Below, piece by piece: positions 1 through 9,113 of a stretch of 64,000 nucleotides of DNA (its first letter is position 1; each line of letters begins with the position of its first letter). Source of the stretch: Roseovarius sp. MMSF_3359 (GTDB lineage: Bacteria; Pseudomonadota; Alphaproteobacteria; Rhodobacterales; Rhodobacteraceae); NCBI RefSeq assembly GCF_030733385.1, contig NZ_JASHJC010000011.1, forward strand, positions 100,748 to 164,747, written 5' to 3'. Below the pieces are notes generated by a model that saw nothing but the letters and a program-made list of their open reading frames with translations, did no database searches and had not been told where the DNA came from. A program made the position numbers and the translations under genes.

Positions 1-314
1 TCGAGTCCGTGTTTGACAGCTGCGCCAACCTGAGGGCCTCCGAGAAGGTGCTGCGCGACGGATATGACCGGGCGCGGGCGCAGGGCTCGGATCCCGAGAC
101 CGCCCTGCACCAGGCCCTGTCCGCCTACAATACCGGCACGTTCACGCGCGGATTTTCCAACGGCTACGTCGCGCGCGTGATGGGCGGGACTGTCGAAACA
201 CCCCCTGCTGAAACTCAGGCTCAATCACCGGAGCGTGCGGCACCCGAGGACACAATCCTGACATGGGACGTATTTTCCGAGGGCGCCGCGTCGTCCGCCC
301 TCGTGTTCAACTAG
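1..314 (+). CDS. virB1: VirB1-like lytic transglycosylase, C-terminal part (5' end outside window)
   Basis: Open frame entering from the left edge and ending at a TAG at 312. The visible part reads FDSCANLRASEKVLRDGYDR and later ALSAYNTGTFTRGFSNGYV, which are the C-terminal helices of the VirB1 lytic transglycosylase fold (AYNTG box). The family cuts periplasmic peptidoglycan so that the secretion channel can assemble. The catalytic Glu would lie upstream of the window. The last ~45 residues are a low-complexity tail. It is followed after 14 bases by virB2, in the usual gene order. The first GTG in the window at 9 is probably internal, not the start. Confidence 0.85.
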   Translation, partial: ESVFDSCANLRASEKVLRDGYDRARAQGSDPETALHQALSAYNTGTFTRGFSNGYVARVMGGTVETPPAETQAQSPERAAPEDTILTWDVFSEGAASSALVFN

Positions 315-328
315 AAGGAAAGATTCAG

Positions 329-619
329 ATGAATTCCATCACCAATTTTGTTGGCCGGATGCGCGCCCCTGCAAGTATCGCCCTGGTGCTCTTGCTTGGG
401 CTTGCAAGCCCCGCCGCCGCGGCCGGCTTTACCGATTTTCTCAATAACGTGGTGGATGAGTTCAACAGCGCACGCCGCCCATTGGCGCTGATCGCGATCA
501 TGATCGTCGGCGCGCTTTACATGTTCAACGTCATCGACATGCGCCGCACCGGCCAGGTGGCCATCGGCGTCATCGTGATTTTTGCGGCCACCGAAATCCT
601 CGATCTGATTACCGCGTAA
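329..619 (+). CDS. virB2: VirB2-like conjugative pilin
   Basis: 96 residues. ATG at 329 is preceded by an AGAAGGA ribosome site; an in-frame start at 263 would overlap virB1 and lacks such a site. A signal peptide (residues ~1-31, ending in a run of Ala) is followed by the mature pilin with two hydrophobic helices (around residues 50-67 and 75-95) separated by MRRTGQ. That is the VirB2/TrbC pilin layout. The family is processed and polymerised into the extracellular pilus. Position between virB1 and virB3 supports the call. Confidence 0.9.
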   Translation: MNSITNFVGRMRAPASIALVLLLGLASPAAAAGFTDFLNNVVDEFNSARRPLALIAIMIVGALYMFNVIDMRRTGQVAIGVIVIFAATEILDLITA

Positions 620-624
620 ACCCC

Positions 625-954
625 ATGAGCGAGGAATCCCTGAACACCGACCGTCTTTACCTGGCGCTCACGCGCCCGGCGATGGTGTTCGGCGTGCCTC
701 TGGAGGCGGCCTTCATCTCTGTGATGATCGGCGGGCTGGCGATGATCCTCGGGGATTCGCTCTTCTACCTGATCCTCGCCGTGCCCCTGCTGGTGATTTC
801 CTACTTCATCGTGAAACGCGACCAGAACGCTTTTCGTATACTCTTCCGCTTCTTCGATACCGGTGCCAAATGCCGCAACCGCGGGTTCTGGGGCGGCTCC
901 TCACCCTCTCCCCTGCAGGTTCAACGGCGCTACCGCATCGAGGAGGTCGACTGA
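625..954 (+). CDS. virB3: VirB3-like inner-membrane T4SS protein
   Basis: 109 residues with the VirB3 signature LYLALTRPAMVFGVPLEA near the N-terminus, then a hydrophobic hairpin (residues ~25-60) and a KRDQNAFRILF segment typical of the family. VirB3 is a small inner-membrane component that works with VirB4 during pilus assembly. It starts five bases after the virB2 stop and its TGA overlaps the ATG of virB4 by one base, suggesting translational coupling. Confidence 0.92.
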   Translation: MSEESLNTDRLYLALTRPAMVFGVPLEAAFISVMIGGLAMILGDSLFYLILAVPLLVISYFIVKRDQNAFRILFRFFDTGAKCRNRGFWGGSSPSPLQVQRRYRIEEVD

Positions 955-3311
955 TGGGGTTTGGCCGCGCGCTCAAACGCGAAATCACCGCCACGGACTA
1001 CCTGCCCTTCCTGCGCCACGCGGATGCGCACACCATTATCACGACCGGGCGCGGTGCTTTCCAAATGCTCAAGATCGAAGGCGCGTCCTTCCGCACAGCG
1101 GATACCAGCGGGATCAATGCGCTGCATGACGGGCTGAACCATCACATCCGCAATGTCGCCGACGACAATGTCATGATCTATAGCCACGTCATTCGCAGCG
1201 AAGATCAGAGCTACCCCGGCGGTGCGTTCACATCCGATTTTGGGCGGTGGCTCGATGCGACCTACAGCGCCCAGATCCAGCAAAAGCACCTCTATCGCAA
1301 CGATCTCTATCTCACGATCTACATGCAACCACGCGGGCTGGCGGGATCACGATTTGCCAACGGCATCAGGCACGCCCGGAAAAGCCAGGTTGAGGTCGAT
1401 CAGGATCTCTTGGATGCACTCGACGACAAGGCGTCGCTGCTGGCCAAAAACCTCGCCCGCTACGGCGCGCGGCGCCTTGGTCTCGCCGAGAGTGATCGCG
1501 GTTTTACCTGTTCCGAACCCATGAGCGTGTTGCGCCAGATCATCACAGGTCGCACTCAGCTCCTGCCGCTGGTGCGCGGATCAATCGGGTCGGCGCTCTA
1601 TACGAACCGGGTGATCTTTGGCCGCGAGGCGCTGGAAATCCGCCATCCGGCAGACTCCAGTTTTGGCGCCATGTTCGGCATCAAAGAATATCCGGCCGTC
1701 ACCCGCCCCACCATGCTGGACGATCTGCTGACAGCGCCGTTCCGCTTCGTGCTGTCGCAATCCTTCCGCCCCATCGCGCGGGCCGACGCGCTCAAAACCA
1801 TGACGCTCAAGGAAGGCCGGATGCGCAATGCCGGGGATGATGCAATCTCCCAGGCAGACGAGCTGCAGACTGCGCGCGACGATCTGATGGCGGGCAATTT
1901 CGTGATGGGCGAGCACAACCTGTCCTTGCTCATCCTCGGCGACAATCTGGAGACGGTCCGGGGACATGTGGCGGACGCGAGCAACCTGCTGGCCAATTCC
2001 GGCGCGATTGTCGCCCGCGAGGACCTGGGGCTTGAAAGCGCCTTCTGGGCACAGCTGCCCGGCAATCATGCGAAGCGCCTGCGCCCCGCCCTGATGACCA
2101 GCCGGAACTTTGCCTCCCTTTCGCCATTGCACAATTACCCCACAGGGCATCGTGACGGCAATCACTGGGGCAAGGCCGTCGCCAAGCTGAAAACCACCGC
2201 CGACAGCGCCTTCTATCTCAATTTCCATATGGGCGACCTCGGGCATACCGCGATCTATGGTCCCTCTGGATCAGGCAAAACCGTGGTCATCAACTTCGCC
2301 CTCTCCCAGCTTGAAAAGCTCGATGTGAAACGCGTGCTCTTCGACAAGGATCGCGGCGGGGAAATCTTCGTTCGCGCCTCGGGCGGCACATATCTCGCGC
2401 TGCAGACCGGCGAGAAAACCGGCTGCGCGCCCTTCAAGGCACTGGAACTGACACCGGCCAATGAGGCCTTCCTGGTGGCTCTGGTGACATCCATGCTGGC
2501 CGATCCGCAGCATCCGTTGACGGCGAACGACACGTCCCGAATTGAGGCCGCTGTGGCCGGTCTTGGCAACGTCCCGCAGGATCAGCGCTCGGTCTCGGTG
2601 CTGCGCGAGCTGATCGGGTTCGGCTCCGGTGAGGCCGATGACATCGGCAACCGGCTGGACAAATGGGCCGAGGGCGGACGGCTCTCCTGGGTTTTTGACA
2701 ATGATCGCGATGAGATCGGGTTTGACGCGAACCTGATCGGCTTCGACATCACCTCGTTTCTGGATGACCCCGTCATCCGCAATCCGATGATGATGTATCT
2801 CATGCACCGGGTCGAGCAGCTCATCACCGGTCAGCGCATCGCCATCGTCATCGATGAATTCTGGAAGGCGCTGGCCGATCCGTTCTTCGTCGCCTTCGTC
2901 AAGGACAAGCTCAAGGTGATCCGAAAGCAGAACGGTATCGTGATCGCGGGCACCCAGTCGACCTCCGATGTCGTGCAGAGCCCCATCGCCCGAACCGTCA
3001 TCGAACAATGCGCCACCCAGATCTTCTTCGGAAACGAACGCGCCGATGAGGATGAACTGACCCGAAGCTTCGGCATGACCCATCGCGAGTATCGGATCGT
3101 GCGCAATGAACTTTCGGTCGGGCAGTTCCTGATCAAGCAGGGCGGCAATTCGGTGGTCTGCGAGCTTGATTTGCGCGGGCAGGAGGACGCCTTAGCGATC
3201 CTGTCGGGCCGCACCGATACCACGGCGCTCATGAATCGCATCCGGGCAGAGCATCCTGAGCCCTCGGGGTGGCTCCCCCTTTTCCACGCCAAGCGAAAGG
3301 ACCTCACATGA
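954..3311 (+). CDS. virB4: VirB4-like T4SS ATPase
   Basis: 785 residues, the normal size for VirB4. The ATG at 954 overlaps the virB3 stop (TGATG); an upstream in-frame start at 870 would lie inside virB3. The N-terminal CagE/TrbE-like domain spans residues ~1-400. A Walker A box, GPSGSGKT, is at residue ~436, and a Walker B stretch, RIAIVIDEFWK, near residue 629. The sequence GTQSTSDVVQSPIARTVIEQ further on is a conserved VirB4 motif. VirB4 energises pilus biogenesis and substrate transfer at the inner membrane. Confidence 0.96.
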   Translation: MGFGRALKREITATDYLPFLRHADAHTIITTGRGAFQMLKIEGASFRTADTSGINALHDGLNHHIRNVADDNVMIYSHVIRSEDQSYPGGAFTSDFGRWLDATYSAQIQQKHLYRNDLYLTIYMQPRGLAGSRFANGIRHARKSQVEVDQDLLDALDDKASLLAKNLARYGARRLGLAESDRGFTCSEPMSVLRQIITGRTQLLPLVRGSIGSALYTNRVIFGREALEIRHPADSSFGAMFGIKEYPAVTRPTMLDDLLTAPFRFVLSQSFRPIARADALKTMTLKEGRMRNAGDDAISQADELQTARDDLMAGNFVMGEHNLSLLILGDNLETVRGHVADASNLLANSGAIVAREDLGLESAFWAQLPGNHAKRLRPALMTSRNFASLSPLHNYPTGHRDGNHWGKAVAKLKTTADSAFYLNFHMGDLGHTAIYGPSGSGKTVVINFALSQLEKLDVKRVLFDKDRGGEIFVRASGGTYLALQTGEKTGCAPFKALELTPANEAFLVALVTSMLADPQHPLTANDTSRIEAAVAGLGNVPQDQRSVSVLRELIGFGSGEADDIGNRLDKWAEGGRLSWVFDNDRDEIGFDANLIGFDITSFLDDPVIRNPMMMYLMHRVEQLITGQRIAIVIDEFWKALADPFFVAFVKDKLKVIRKQNGIVIAGTQSTSDVVQSPIARTVIEQCATQIFFGNERADEDELTRSFGMTHREYRIVRNELSVGQFLIKQGGNSVVCELDLRGQEDALAILSGRTDTTALMNRIRAEHPEPSGWLPLFHAKRKDLT

Positions 3312-4009
3312 CACTCAAACCCGCGCTTTTGGTGTGCGCTCTGGCCTTGTCCACGCCTGCATATGCGGGCGGTGTGCCGGTCATTGACGCCACCGCCATC
3401 GCCAATTCCAAGGCGGAGTTCGCCAAGGAAATCGCCCAGATGGTCAAGGAGCTGGAAGAAGCCAAGCGGCTCTATGATGCGGTCAACGGGCTGACCGAAA
3501 TGGCCGATATTGTCGATGCGCTCAACGATCCCAAGGTGCGCGAGCTTCTCGGGCCAGAGGCCATGTCCATCGCAAGCGCCCTCGATGTGAACATCGATGC
3601 CCTGGGCGATCTGTCGGACACCGCCAACGAGTTTCTGGATCACACGCGGGTGACAGCGGCGGACGTGTCTGCAGAGGATTTCTACCGCCAGGAGCTTGAT
3701 CGCATCGGTGCTCGAACGGCTCGCGATGCAGCGGTTGGAGATCGCATCGTTCAATCCGCCGACGACCGCCTGGCCGGGCTGGAACAGTTGCGTCAGGCAA
3801 TCGGAACCGCCTCCACCCAGAAGGAAATCGACGCCCTGCAGGCCCGTCTGCAGGTCGAATCCGCCATGCTGCAAAACGACACCAACCGTATCCAAGGCCT
3901 CGCCATGCTGCAGGAGGCGCAGAGCGCGGTCGAGGCGCAAAGGCAGAGGGAAATTGCAGCCCAAAATCGCGCATCAACTATGAAAGCCGCAGAGGAACTA
4001 TACAAATGA
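3308..4009 (+). CDS. virB5: VirB5-like minor pilus protein
   Basis: 233 residues with a cleavable signal peptide (residues 1-20, ending TPAYA). The mature part is almost entirely alpha-helical and rich in Glu, Lys and Gln (AEFAKEIAQMVKELEEAKRLYD, then QARLQVESAMLQNDTNRIQGLAMLQ), as in VirB5/TraC pilus-tip proteins. The ATG at 3308 overlaps the virB4 stop by four bases (ATGA), and the gene runs into the next lipoprotein gene with the same four-base overlap. Confidence 0.88.
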   Translation: MTLKPALLVCALALSTPAYAGGVPVIDATAIANSKAEFAKEIAQMVKELEEAKRLYDAVNGLTEMADIVDALNDPKVRELLGPEAMSIASALDVNIDALGDLSDTANEFLDHTRVTAADVSAEDFYRQELDRIGARTARDAAVGDRIVQSADDRLAGLEQLRQAIGTASTQKEIDALQARLQVESAMLQNDTNRIQGLAMLQEAQSAVEAQRQREIAAQNRASTMKAAEELYK

Positions 4010-4275
4010 AACTCAATCTAAGACTTCTAGCTGCAATGCCACTCATGCTTGTCATTTCGGCCTGCAAGGAAGACGAGCCGAACCATACCGTCCAATATTT
4101 TCAGGAAAACAAGCAGGCGCGCGAAGAGACGTTGGCGAATTGCGAGGTCACGGACGATGCAATATCTGATGCTAATTGCGTGAATGCTATCGAGGCAGCG
4201 CACATCATCGCGCGCGAACAAGACCGTCAAAGCAAAAGAGATGCCGTCAAATCACTATACGGCGACGGGAGCTGA
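4006..4275 (+). CDS. eexN: EexN-like entry-exclusion lipoprotein
   Basis: 89 residues: a signal peptide with a lipobox (VISAC, Cys at residue 20) and a short mature chain containing VQYFQENKQAREETLANC and a second Cys in DANCVNA. This matches the EexN family of entry-exclusion lipoproteins found between virB5 and virB6 in VirB-type conjugation operons. Such proteins reduce redundant mating between donors that carry the same plasmid. The call rests on lipobox, conserved cysteines and position. A structural VirB7 role is possible but less likely because a better candidate lies before virB8. Confidence 0.75.
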   Translation: MKLNLRLLAAMPLMLVISACKEDEPNHTVQYFQENKQAREETLANCEVTDDAISDANCVNAIEAAHIIAREQDRQSKRDAVKSLYGDGS

Positions 4276-4284
4276 GCAGCGACA

Positions 4285-5166
4285 ATGTGGCAGGGCCTTT
4301 ACGATAATTTCATAAGCAATGTGACGTCAAAGGCTGACGCCATTGCCGGAAACATGTCGTCGGCTCTCACCGCTCCGCTCACAGCTGCAATGACATTGTA
4401 CCTAATTCTCTATGGTGTTGCGATCATGCGGGGCGCAATTCAGGAACCCGCTCTTGATTTCGCCATTCGCGGTATCAAGCTCGCTATCATTTGGTCCCTC
4501 GTCTCTTCAGCGGGAGATTATACGAACTGGGTTGGAAGCACGATCACTGATGGCACATCTGATTTCGTAAATTCACTCACAGGTGGTTCCGGGACGATAC
4601 CGGGGGATTCAGTTATGGTTCAAGCTCACGAGTTTTCCGACAGAGTACAGGAGAAATACGCGAGCGAGAGCTGGACTGGTGTGATTATCGGCGGAATAAT
4701 TTCTATCGTTATTCTTGTCGCTGCCTTCTTCTTCGCGGCAATTTCTTTTGTTGTCAGCTTGTTGACTACGTTCGCCCTCGCTGTGATGGCGGCAATAGGC
4801 CCATTGTTCATATGTTTTGCCCTGTTTGATGCGACGCGGGGGTGGTTCTTCGCATGGCTGGGGCAGGTCCTGAACTTTGCATTGGTGAAATTGCTTGTCA
4901 TCGTACTGACAATCGTAATTGTCGGTTTGCTGGGTAGCATTTACACGAAAACATCAGTGCTTGATATCGGCGTCGCCTGGGGCGCCTACGTAAGCGGCCT
5001 CCTGTGCTCGATATTCTTCTTCCTTCTCATTCCCTCCGTAGCCTCCGGGCTTTCAGCCGGTGCGCAGGCCTCGACGGGCATGTTGCAGCGCTCCATCGAA
5101 CGCAATCTTGGCATTCGAACGCGCGGCGGCTCAGGCGGTGCCCGGGGGAGCGCGACACGAACGTAG
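4285..5166 (+). CDS. virB6: VirB6-like polytopic channel protein
   Basis: 293 residues with a long central hydrophobic region: segments at residues ~30-50, 65-80, 130-160, 160-180, 195-230 and 235-260. The tail is Gly/Arg rich. The order, with an N-terminal amphipathic part and then five or six membrane spans, is that of the VirB6/TrbL family, which builds the inner-membrane pore. It begins nine bases after the eexN stop. Base composition is slightly less GC rich than virB4, as often seen for membrane proteins. Confidence 0.9.
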   Translation: MWQGLYDNFISNVTSKADAIAGNMSSALTAPLTAAMTLYLILYGVAIMRGAIQEPALDFAIRGIKLAIIWSLVSSAGDYTNWVGSTITDGTSDFVNSLTGGSGTIPGDSVMVQAHEFSDRVQEKYASESWTGVIIGGIISIVILVAAFFFAAISFVVSLLTTFALAVMAAIGPLFICFALFDATRGWFFAWLGQVLNFALVKLLVIVLTIVIVGLLGSIYTKTSVLDIGVAWGAYVSGLLCSIFFFLLIPSVASGLSAGAQASTGMLQRSIERNLGIRTRGGSGGARGSATRT

Positions 5167-5211
5167 CGCGGGACATCTCCCGCACCTCCATTCACTGATC
5201 AAGGTCAACCG

Positions 5212-5400
5212 ATGAACAAATTCACATTTCTTGCCCTGCTCCTCGCAGCGGGATGCGCCTCAACGACTCCCCTGCCTGACGTTCAGGGGTCGGTCGTACG
5301 CCCGCTCAATCCTACGCAATGGGACTATCAGGAAGCCCTTCAACGCAAACAGGCCGAGATCGGAGTCAGACGGTCGGGGGTCTCGAATGATCCAGAATGA
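5212..5400 (+). CDS. virB7: VirB7-like small lipoprotein
   Basis: 62 residues. Signal peptide MNKFTFLALLLAAGC with the lipobox Cys at residue 15, then a short mature chain with PLNPTQWDYQEAL. VirB7 is a small outer-membrane lipoprotein that pairs with VirB9. Size, lipobox and location immediately before virB8 fit, although sequence conservation in this family is too low for certainty. Its end overlaps the start of virB8 by 14 bases. Confidence 0.65.
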   Translation: MNKFTFLALLLAAGCASTTPLPDVQGSVVRPLNPTQWDYQEALQRKQAEIGVRRSGVSNDPE

Positions 5401-6070
5401 CAAGGAACTTCGGGCGTATCTTGCCGAGGCCCGCACCTTCGACCAGGACCGGCTGTTGGCCGCGCGGCGTTCAACCCGTCTGGCCTGGACCATCGCCGGC
5501 ATGGCCAGCGTCTTGGCCTGTGCCAGCGTGATCGCCGTTGCCGCCCTCGCGCCGCTCAAATCCGTCGAGCCCTTCGTGATCCGCGTCGATCAGGCCACCG
5601 GTGTGCCCGAGGTCATGACAGCGCTCACGGATGGTCAGGAAGACTATGACGAGGCCGTCGCCAAGTATTTCCTCGCGCTCTATGTGCGCACCCGCGAGGG
5701 TTATTCCTATGCGGCGCGCAGCACGATTTTTGACCATGTGCAGATCATGTCGGGCCCCGAAGAACAGGGCGAATTCTCGGCGCAATACAACGCATCCAAT
5801 CCCGACAGTCCGCAATATCTCTTTGGCAAGAAAACCAAGGCCGAGGTTCAAATCCGGTCGGTCTCGTTCCTGGATGATGGGCTGGCGCAAGTGCGCTTCT
5901 ACCGGATCACCAAGCACGAAGACGAAGACCTCGAGCGGCGCAGCCAATGGGTCGCCACGCTCACCTATACGTTCGACGGTCAGGCGGAAATCAGTGCGCA
6001 GGACCGTATGATCAACCCGCTCGGCTTTGTCGTGACCGACTACCGCGCAGACCCGGAGGTGATCCAATGA
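5387..6070 (+). CDS. virB8: VirB8-like T4SS scaffold protein
   Basis: 227 residues: cytoplasmic N-terminus, one membrane helix (residues ~27-50) and a periplasmic domain. The periplasmic part contains PFVIRVDQATGVPEV, the YFLALYVRTREGYSY helix and the conserved RITKHEDEDLERRSQWVATLTYTF region, as in VirB8. The family nucleates the channel in the inner membrane. ATG at 5387 was chosen because the in-frame upstream extension overlaps the lipoprotein gene without coding character. The stop overlaps virB9 by four bases. Confidence 0.93.
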   Translation: MIQNDKELRAYLAEARTFDQDRLLAARRSTRLAWTIAGMASVLACASVIAVAALAPLKSVEPFVIRVDQATGVPEVMTALTDGQEDYDEAVAKYFLALYVRTREGYSYAARSTIFDHVQIMSGPEEQGEFSAQYNASNPDSPQYLFGKKTKAEVQIRSVSFLDDGLAQVRFYRITKHEDEDLERRSQWVATLTYTFDGQAEISAQDRMINPLGFVVTDYRADPEVIQ

Positions 6071-6918
6071 AACGCCTGATCGCTCTTACCACCGCCGCGA
6101 TGCTGGCCGCATCACCTGCCCTGGCTTTGGACGTACCCAATCCCAGCAGTTCCGACAGCCGCGTCCGCTCGGTCAACTACAATGAATGGGACGTGGTGCG
6201 TGTTGTCGGCACGGTGCGCACGGCGGTGCAGATCGTCTTCGACCAGTCCGAGGAGATCCTTGATGTCGGCGGCGGCGACACGGTTGCCTGGGAATTCAAA
6301 CCACGGGGCAACATCCTCTATCTGAAAGCCCGCGAGCCGCATCCGCCGACAAACCTGCAGATCGCAACCGTCCGGTCCGACGGCACGACACGAACCTATT
6401 CTTTCGAGCTCATCACCCGCGAAGGTGACATCATGGCGAACAACCGCGATGTCTATTTCCAGGTCCGGTTCCGCTATCCCCGTGATGAGGCCGAAGCGCG
6501 CCGTGCCTCGCGCGCATCGGAACGCCAGGCCGCGCAGGAACAGGCGGCGCGCGCCCGCCTGTCTGACTCCGTCGCCCATTCCGGGACGAAGAACTGGAAA
6601 TACCTGGCCGCCGGGTCGCGCAGCCTGCAGCCCGCGTCGGTGTATGACAATGGCGACATGACGGTGCTGAGTTTCAAGCGCAGCAATCGTCTGCCGGCCG
6701 TCTACATGGTCAGCGCCGATGGCGAAGAGCGCCTGGCCAATACCACGGTTCATCGCAATGAGGTCATCGTACACGGCGTGGCCCATGAGATCCGCCTGCG
6801 GCTCGGGCGGGAGGTGACAGCGATCTACAACATGGGTGTCGGCAAGGGGCACACCACGATCAGCACCGGCACCACCAGCCATGTGGTCGAGCGCGAAATC
6901 ATCGGAGGGCCAAACTGA
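6067..6918 (+). CDS. virB9: VirB9-like outer-membrane core protein
   Basis: 283 residues with a signal peptide (1-20, ending SPALA). The N-terminal domain carries RVRSVNYNEWDVVRVVG and GDTVAWEF; the C-terminal beta domain contains KNWKYLAAGSRSLQPASVYDNG and LPAVYMVSADGEE, hallmark VirB9/CagX stretches. A basic, Ala-rich linker (residues ~140-170) separates the two. VirB9 joins VirB7 and VirB10 in the outer-membrane core. ATG at 6067 overlaps the virB8 stop. Confidence 0.95.
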   Translation: MKRLIALTTAAMLAASPALALDVPNPSSSDSRVRSVNYNEWDVVRVVGTVRTAVQIVFDQSEEILDVGGGDTVAWEFKPRGNILYLKAREPHPPTNLQIATVRSDGTTRTYSFELITREGDIMANNRDVYFQVRFRYPRDEAEARRASRASERQAAQEQAARARLSDSVAHSGTKNWKYLAAGSRSLQPASVYDNGDMTVLSFKRSNRLPAVYMVSADGEERLANTTVHRNEVIVHGVAHEIRLRLGREVTAIYNMGVGKGHTTISTGTTSHVVEREIIGGPN

Positions 6919-8054
6919 TGGCAAAGGATCAGGATCATCCGAGCGAAGGACAAACCCTGGAAGGCGAGCGAGGCATCACCTCGATCACCGAAGCCTCCGG
7001 CAAAGGAGGTGGCGCAGAGTTCGGCAAAAAGCTTGGGCTGGCGGCAGGCATCGCCTTCCTGGGTGTGCTGGCCTGGTTGCAATGGCCCTCGGCCAAAGAA
7101 GAACCCACCGAGACGGTGGCGGAAAGCACCCGCCGCATTCGTGCGGGCGGGGAGTTTCAGCCGGCGGAGATTTCCGATCCACAGCCCGAGGCTGTCACAC
7201 CAGCGGCGGTGAAGGTCGACACCCCAGCCGTTGGTCCGATCGAGCAGATCCGGAACGAACAGGCGGTGCTGCCTGCGGAACCATCCGAGGCAGAGCTGCT
7301 CTTTGAAAGTTCCAAACGGGCGCCGCTCATGGCCTATGAGGGCGCATTGCCGGCAAAACCGGCAACGGATGCAGCCACACCCGCCGAGGGCGGTTTCTTC
7401 GGATCGTCGACGGACGCACAGGGCACCTCCGGTCTTGCCGGTGATCTGAAACCGACAAAGCTCGACGGCAGCCGCGCGACCGTCCTGGCAAATCCGCATC
7501 TGACGATCACCCAAGGCACGATCATTCCCTGCGTGCTGGACACGGCCATGGATTCCTCGCAGCCCGGCATGGTGCGCTGTACCGTCACCGATGACATCTA
7601 TGCCACCACTGGTACCGTCGTTCTTCTGGAAAAAGGCACGCGGATCGTCGGTCAATATCGTGGCGGGTTGCAGCGCGGGACTCAGCGTCTCTTCGTGATC
7701 TGGACCCGGGCGGAAACGCCCAATGGCGTGATCGTCACGCTGGATTCTGCCGGAACCGACGGGCTTGGCCGCGCCGGTTTTGATGGCGATATCGACACCA
7801 AGTTCTGGACCCGGTTCGGCGGCACGATGCTGCTGTCGGTGATCGACGATACACTGGCCGCGCTTGTGGTCAGTTCCAGCAATGCCGACACGATCGAGAA
7901 CACCACCAACGGGGCCAGCAACCTGGCCCAGACGGAACTGCAAAGCACGATCAACGTACCGATCGTTCTGCGCAAGAACCAGGGCGAAGAGGTCGCGGTC
8001 ATGGTCGCACGCGATCTGGATTTTTCCGACGTCTATCGCTTGAAATCCCGGTGA
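6918..8054 (+). CDS. virB10: VirB10-like envelope-spanning protein
   Basis: 378 residues: short cytoplasmic N-terminus, one membrane helix (residues ~36-54), a Pro/Glu-rich periplasmic linker (to ~180) and the C-terminal TrbI/VirB10 beta barrel. The barrel has TQGTIIPCVLDTAMDSSQPG, VLLEKGTRIVGQYRGGLQRG and LFVIWTRAETPNGV. VirB10 senses ATP use by VirB4, VirB11 and VirD4 and gates the outer-membrane channel. The start codon overlaps the virB9 stop by one base. A long open frame on the opposite strand here is a composition artefact. Confidence 0.96.
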   Translation: MAKDQDHPSEGQTLEGERGITSITEASGKGGGAEFGKKLGLAAGIAFLGVLAWLQWPSAKEEPTETVAESTRRIRAGGEFQPAEISDPQPEAVTPAAVKVDTPAVGPIEQIRNEQAVLPAEPSEAELLFESSKRAPLMAYEGALPAKPATDAATPAEGGFFGSSTDAQGTSGLAGDLKPTKLDGSRATVLANPHLTITQGTIIPCVLDTAMDSSQPGMVRCTVTDDIYATTGTVVLLEKGTRIVGQYRGGLQRGTQRLFVIWTRAETPNGVIVTLDSAGTDGLGRAGFDGDIDTKFWTRFGGTMLLSVIDDTLAALVVSSSNADTIENTTNGASNLAQTELQSTINVPIVLRKNQGEEVAVMVARDLDFSDVYRLKSR

Positions 8055-8060
8055 GCCCGA

Positions 8061-9113
8061 ATGCCCGATGGAACCCAGCCACCGCTTGACGCTCACCAAA
8101 CAACTAACCTGGCCCCTGCCGGGTTGGCCTCCTTTCTGGCGCCACTTCAACGCCACCTCGCGCGGCCGGAGGTGATCGAGCTTTGTATCAACCGGCCGCA
8201 GGAGCTGTTCATTGAAAGCTATGCGGGCTGGGAAAGAGAACAGATCGACGCGCTCAGTTTTGGCCATCTCAGCAGTTTTGCGACGACCGTGGCGACTTAC
8301 ACCAGGCAGTCGATTTCACCGACAAAGCCCATCCTCTCCGGGTCGCTTCCGGGCGGTGAACGGATCCAGATCGTCATCCCGCCCGCGGTGCCTGCCGGAA
8401 CCATCAGCATCACCATCCGCAAGCCTTCCGATCGTGCCTTCACGCTGGAAGACTACGATGCAGCGGGCATGTTCGACGACATCCTGCCGGAAACCGGGGC
8501 GCTGTCGGCCACGGACCAAGAGTTGCTCGATTTGCACGCGAAGAGATCGTGGAAGGCGTTTCTCCAACGCGCGGTCGCGACCCGGAAAAACATCCTGGTC
8601 TCCGGCGCTACCGGCTCAGGAAAAACCACCTTCGCCAAAGCCCTGATCCGTGAAATCCCCGAGAGCGAGCGCATCCTCACCATCGAAGACACGCTGGAAC
8701 TGATCATCCCGCAGCCCAACCACGTGCGACTGATCTATTCGAAAGATGGCCAAGGACAGGCGAAGCTCTCGGCGCGGCAACTGCTGGAAAGTGCACTCCG
8801 CATGCGCCCCGATCGCATTCTGCTGCAGGAGCTGCGCGATTCCGCGGCCTTCTATTACCTGCGCAACGTCAATACCGGCCATTCCGGCTCGATCACAACC
8901 ATCCATGCGGACAGCGCGCTCCTGGCCTTCGAGCAGTTGGCGCTGCTGGTCAAGGAAAGCGAGGCGGGGCGCGATCTGAAGCGCACGGAAATCAAGGAGA
9001 TGCTCTTCCAGATGGTCGACGTGGTCGTGCAGGTCAAACGCAGCGACGGGCGGTTTCGTATCACGGAAATCTACTTCGACCCGCGCCGCAAACTCAGCGG
9101 GGCCAATCCGTGA
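8061..9113 (+). CDS. virB11: VirB11-like hexameric ATPase
   Basis: 350 residues. The N-terminal domain is followed by the RecA-like domain with Walker A GATGSGKT at residue ~182, an Asp/Glu box TIEDTLEL, the Walker B/His-box region MRPDRILLQELRDSAAFYYL and NTGHSGSITTIHAD. These mark a GSPII_E/VirB11 traffic ATPase. It sits on the cytoplasmic face and switches the channel between pilus assembly and DNA transfer. It begins six bases after virB10, and its TGA overlaps the GTG start of virD4. Confidence 0.97.
   Translation: MPDGTQPPLDAHQTTNLAPAGLASFLAPLQRHLARPEVIELCINRPQELFIESYAGWEREQIDALSFGHLSSFATTVATYTRQSISPTKPILSGSLPGGERIQIVIPPAVPAGTISITIRKPSDRAFTLEDYDAAGMFDDILPETGALSATDQELLDLHAKRSWKAFLQRAVATRKNILVSGATGSGKTTFAKALIREIPESERILTIEDTLELIIPQPNHVRLIYSKDGQGQAKLSARQLLESALRMRPDRILLQELRDSAAFYYLRNVNTGHSGSITTIHADSALLAFEQLALLVKESEAGRDLKRTEIKEMLFQMVDVVVQVKRSDGRFRITEIYFDPRRKLSGANP

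Noticed and set aside
2831..3964. 377-residue open frame on the minus strand opposite virB4/virB5
   Set aside because: Spans two well-supported plus-strand genes and lacks any recognisable motif or ribosome site.
6825..8267. 480-residue open frame on the minus strand opposite virB10
   Set aside because: It is antisense to a clear virB10 with a full family match. Long antisense frames are expected in high-GC coding DNA, and its sequence shows no domain.
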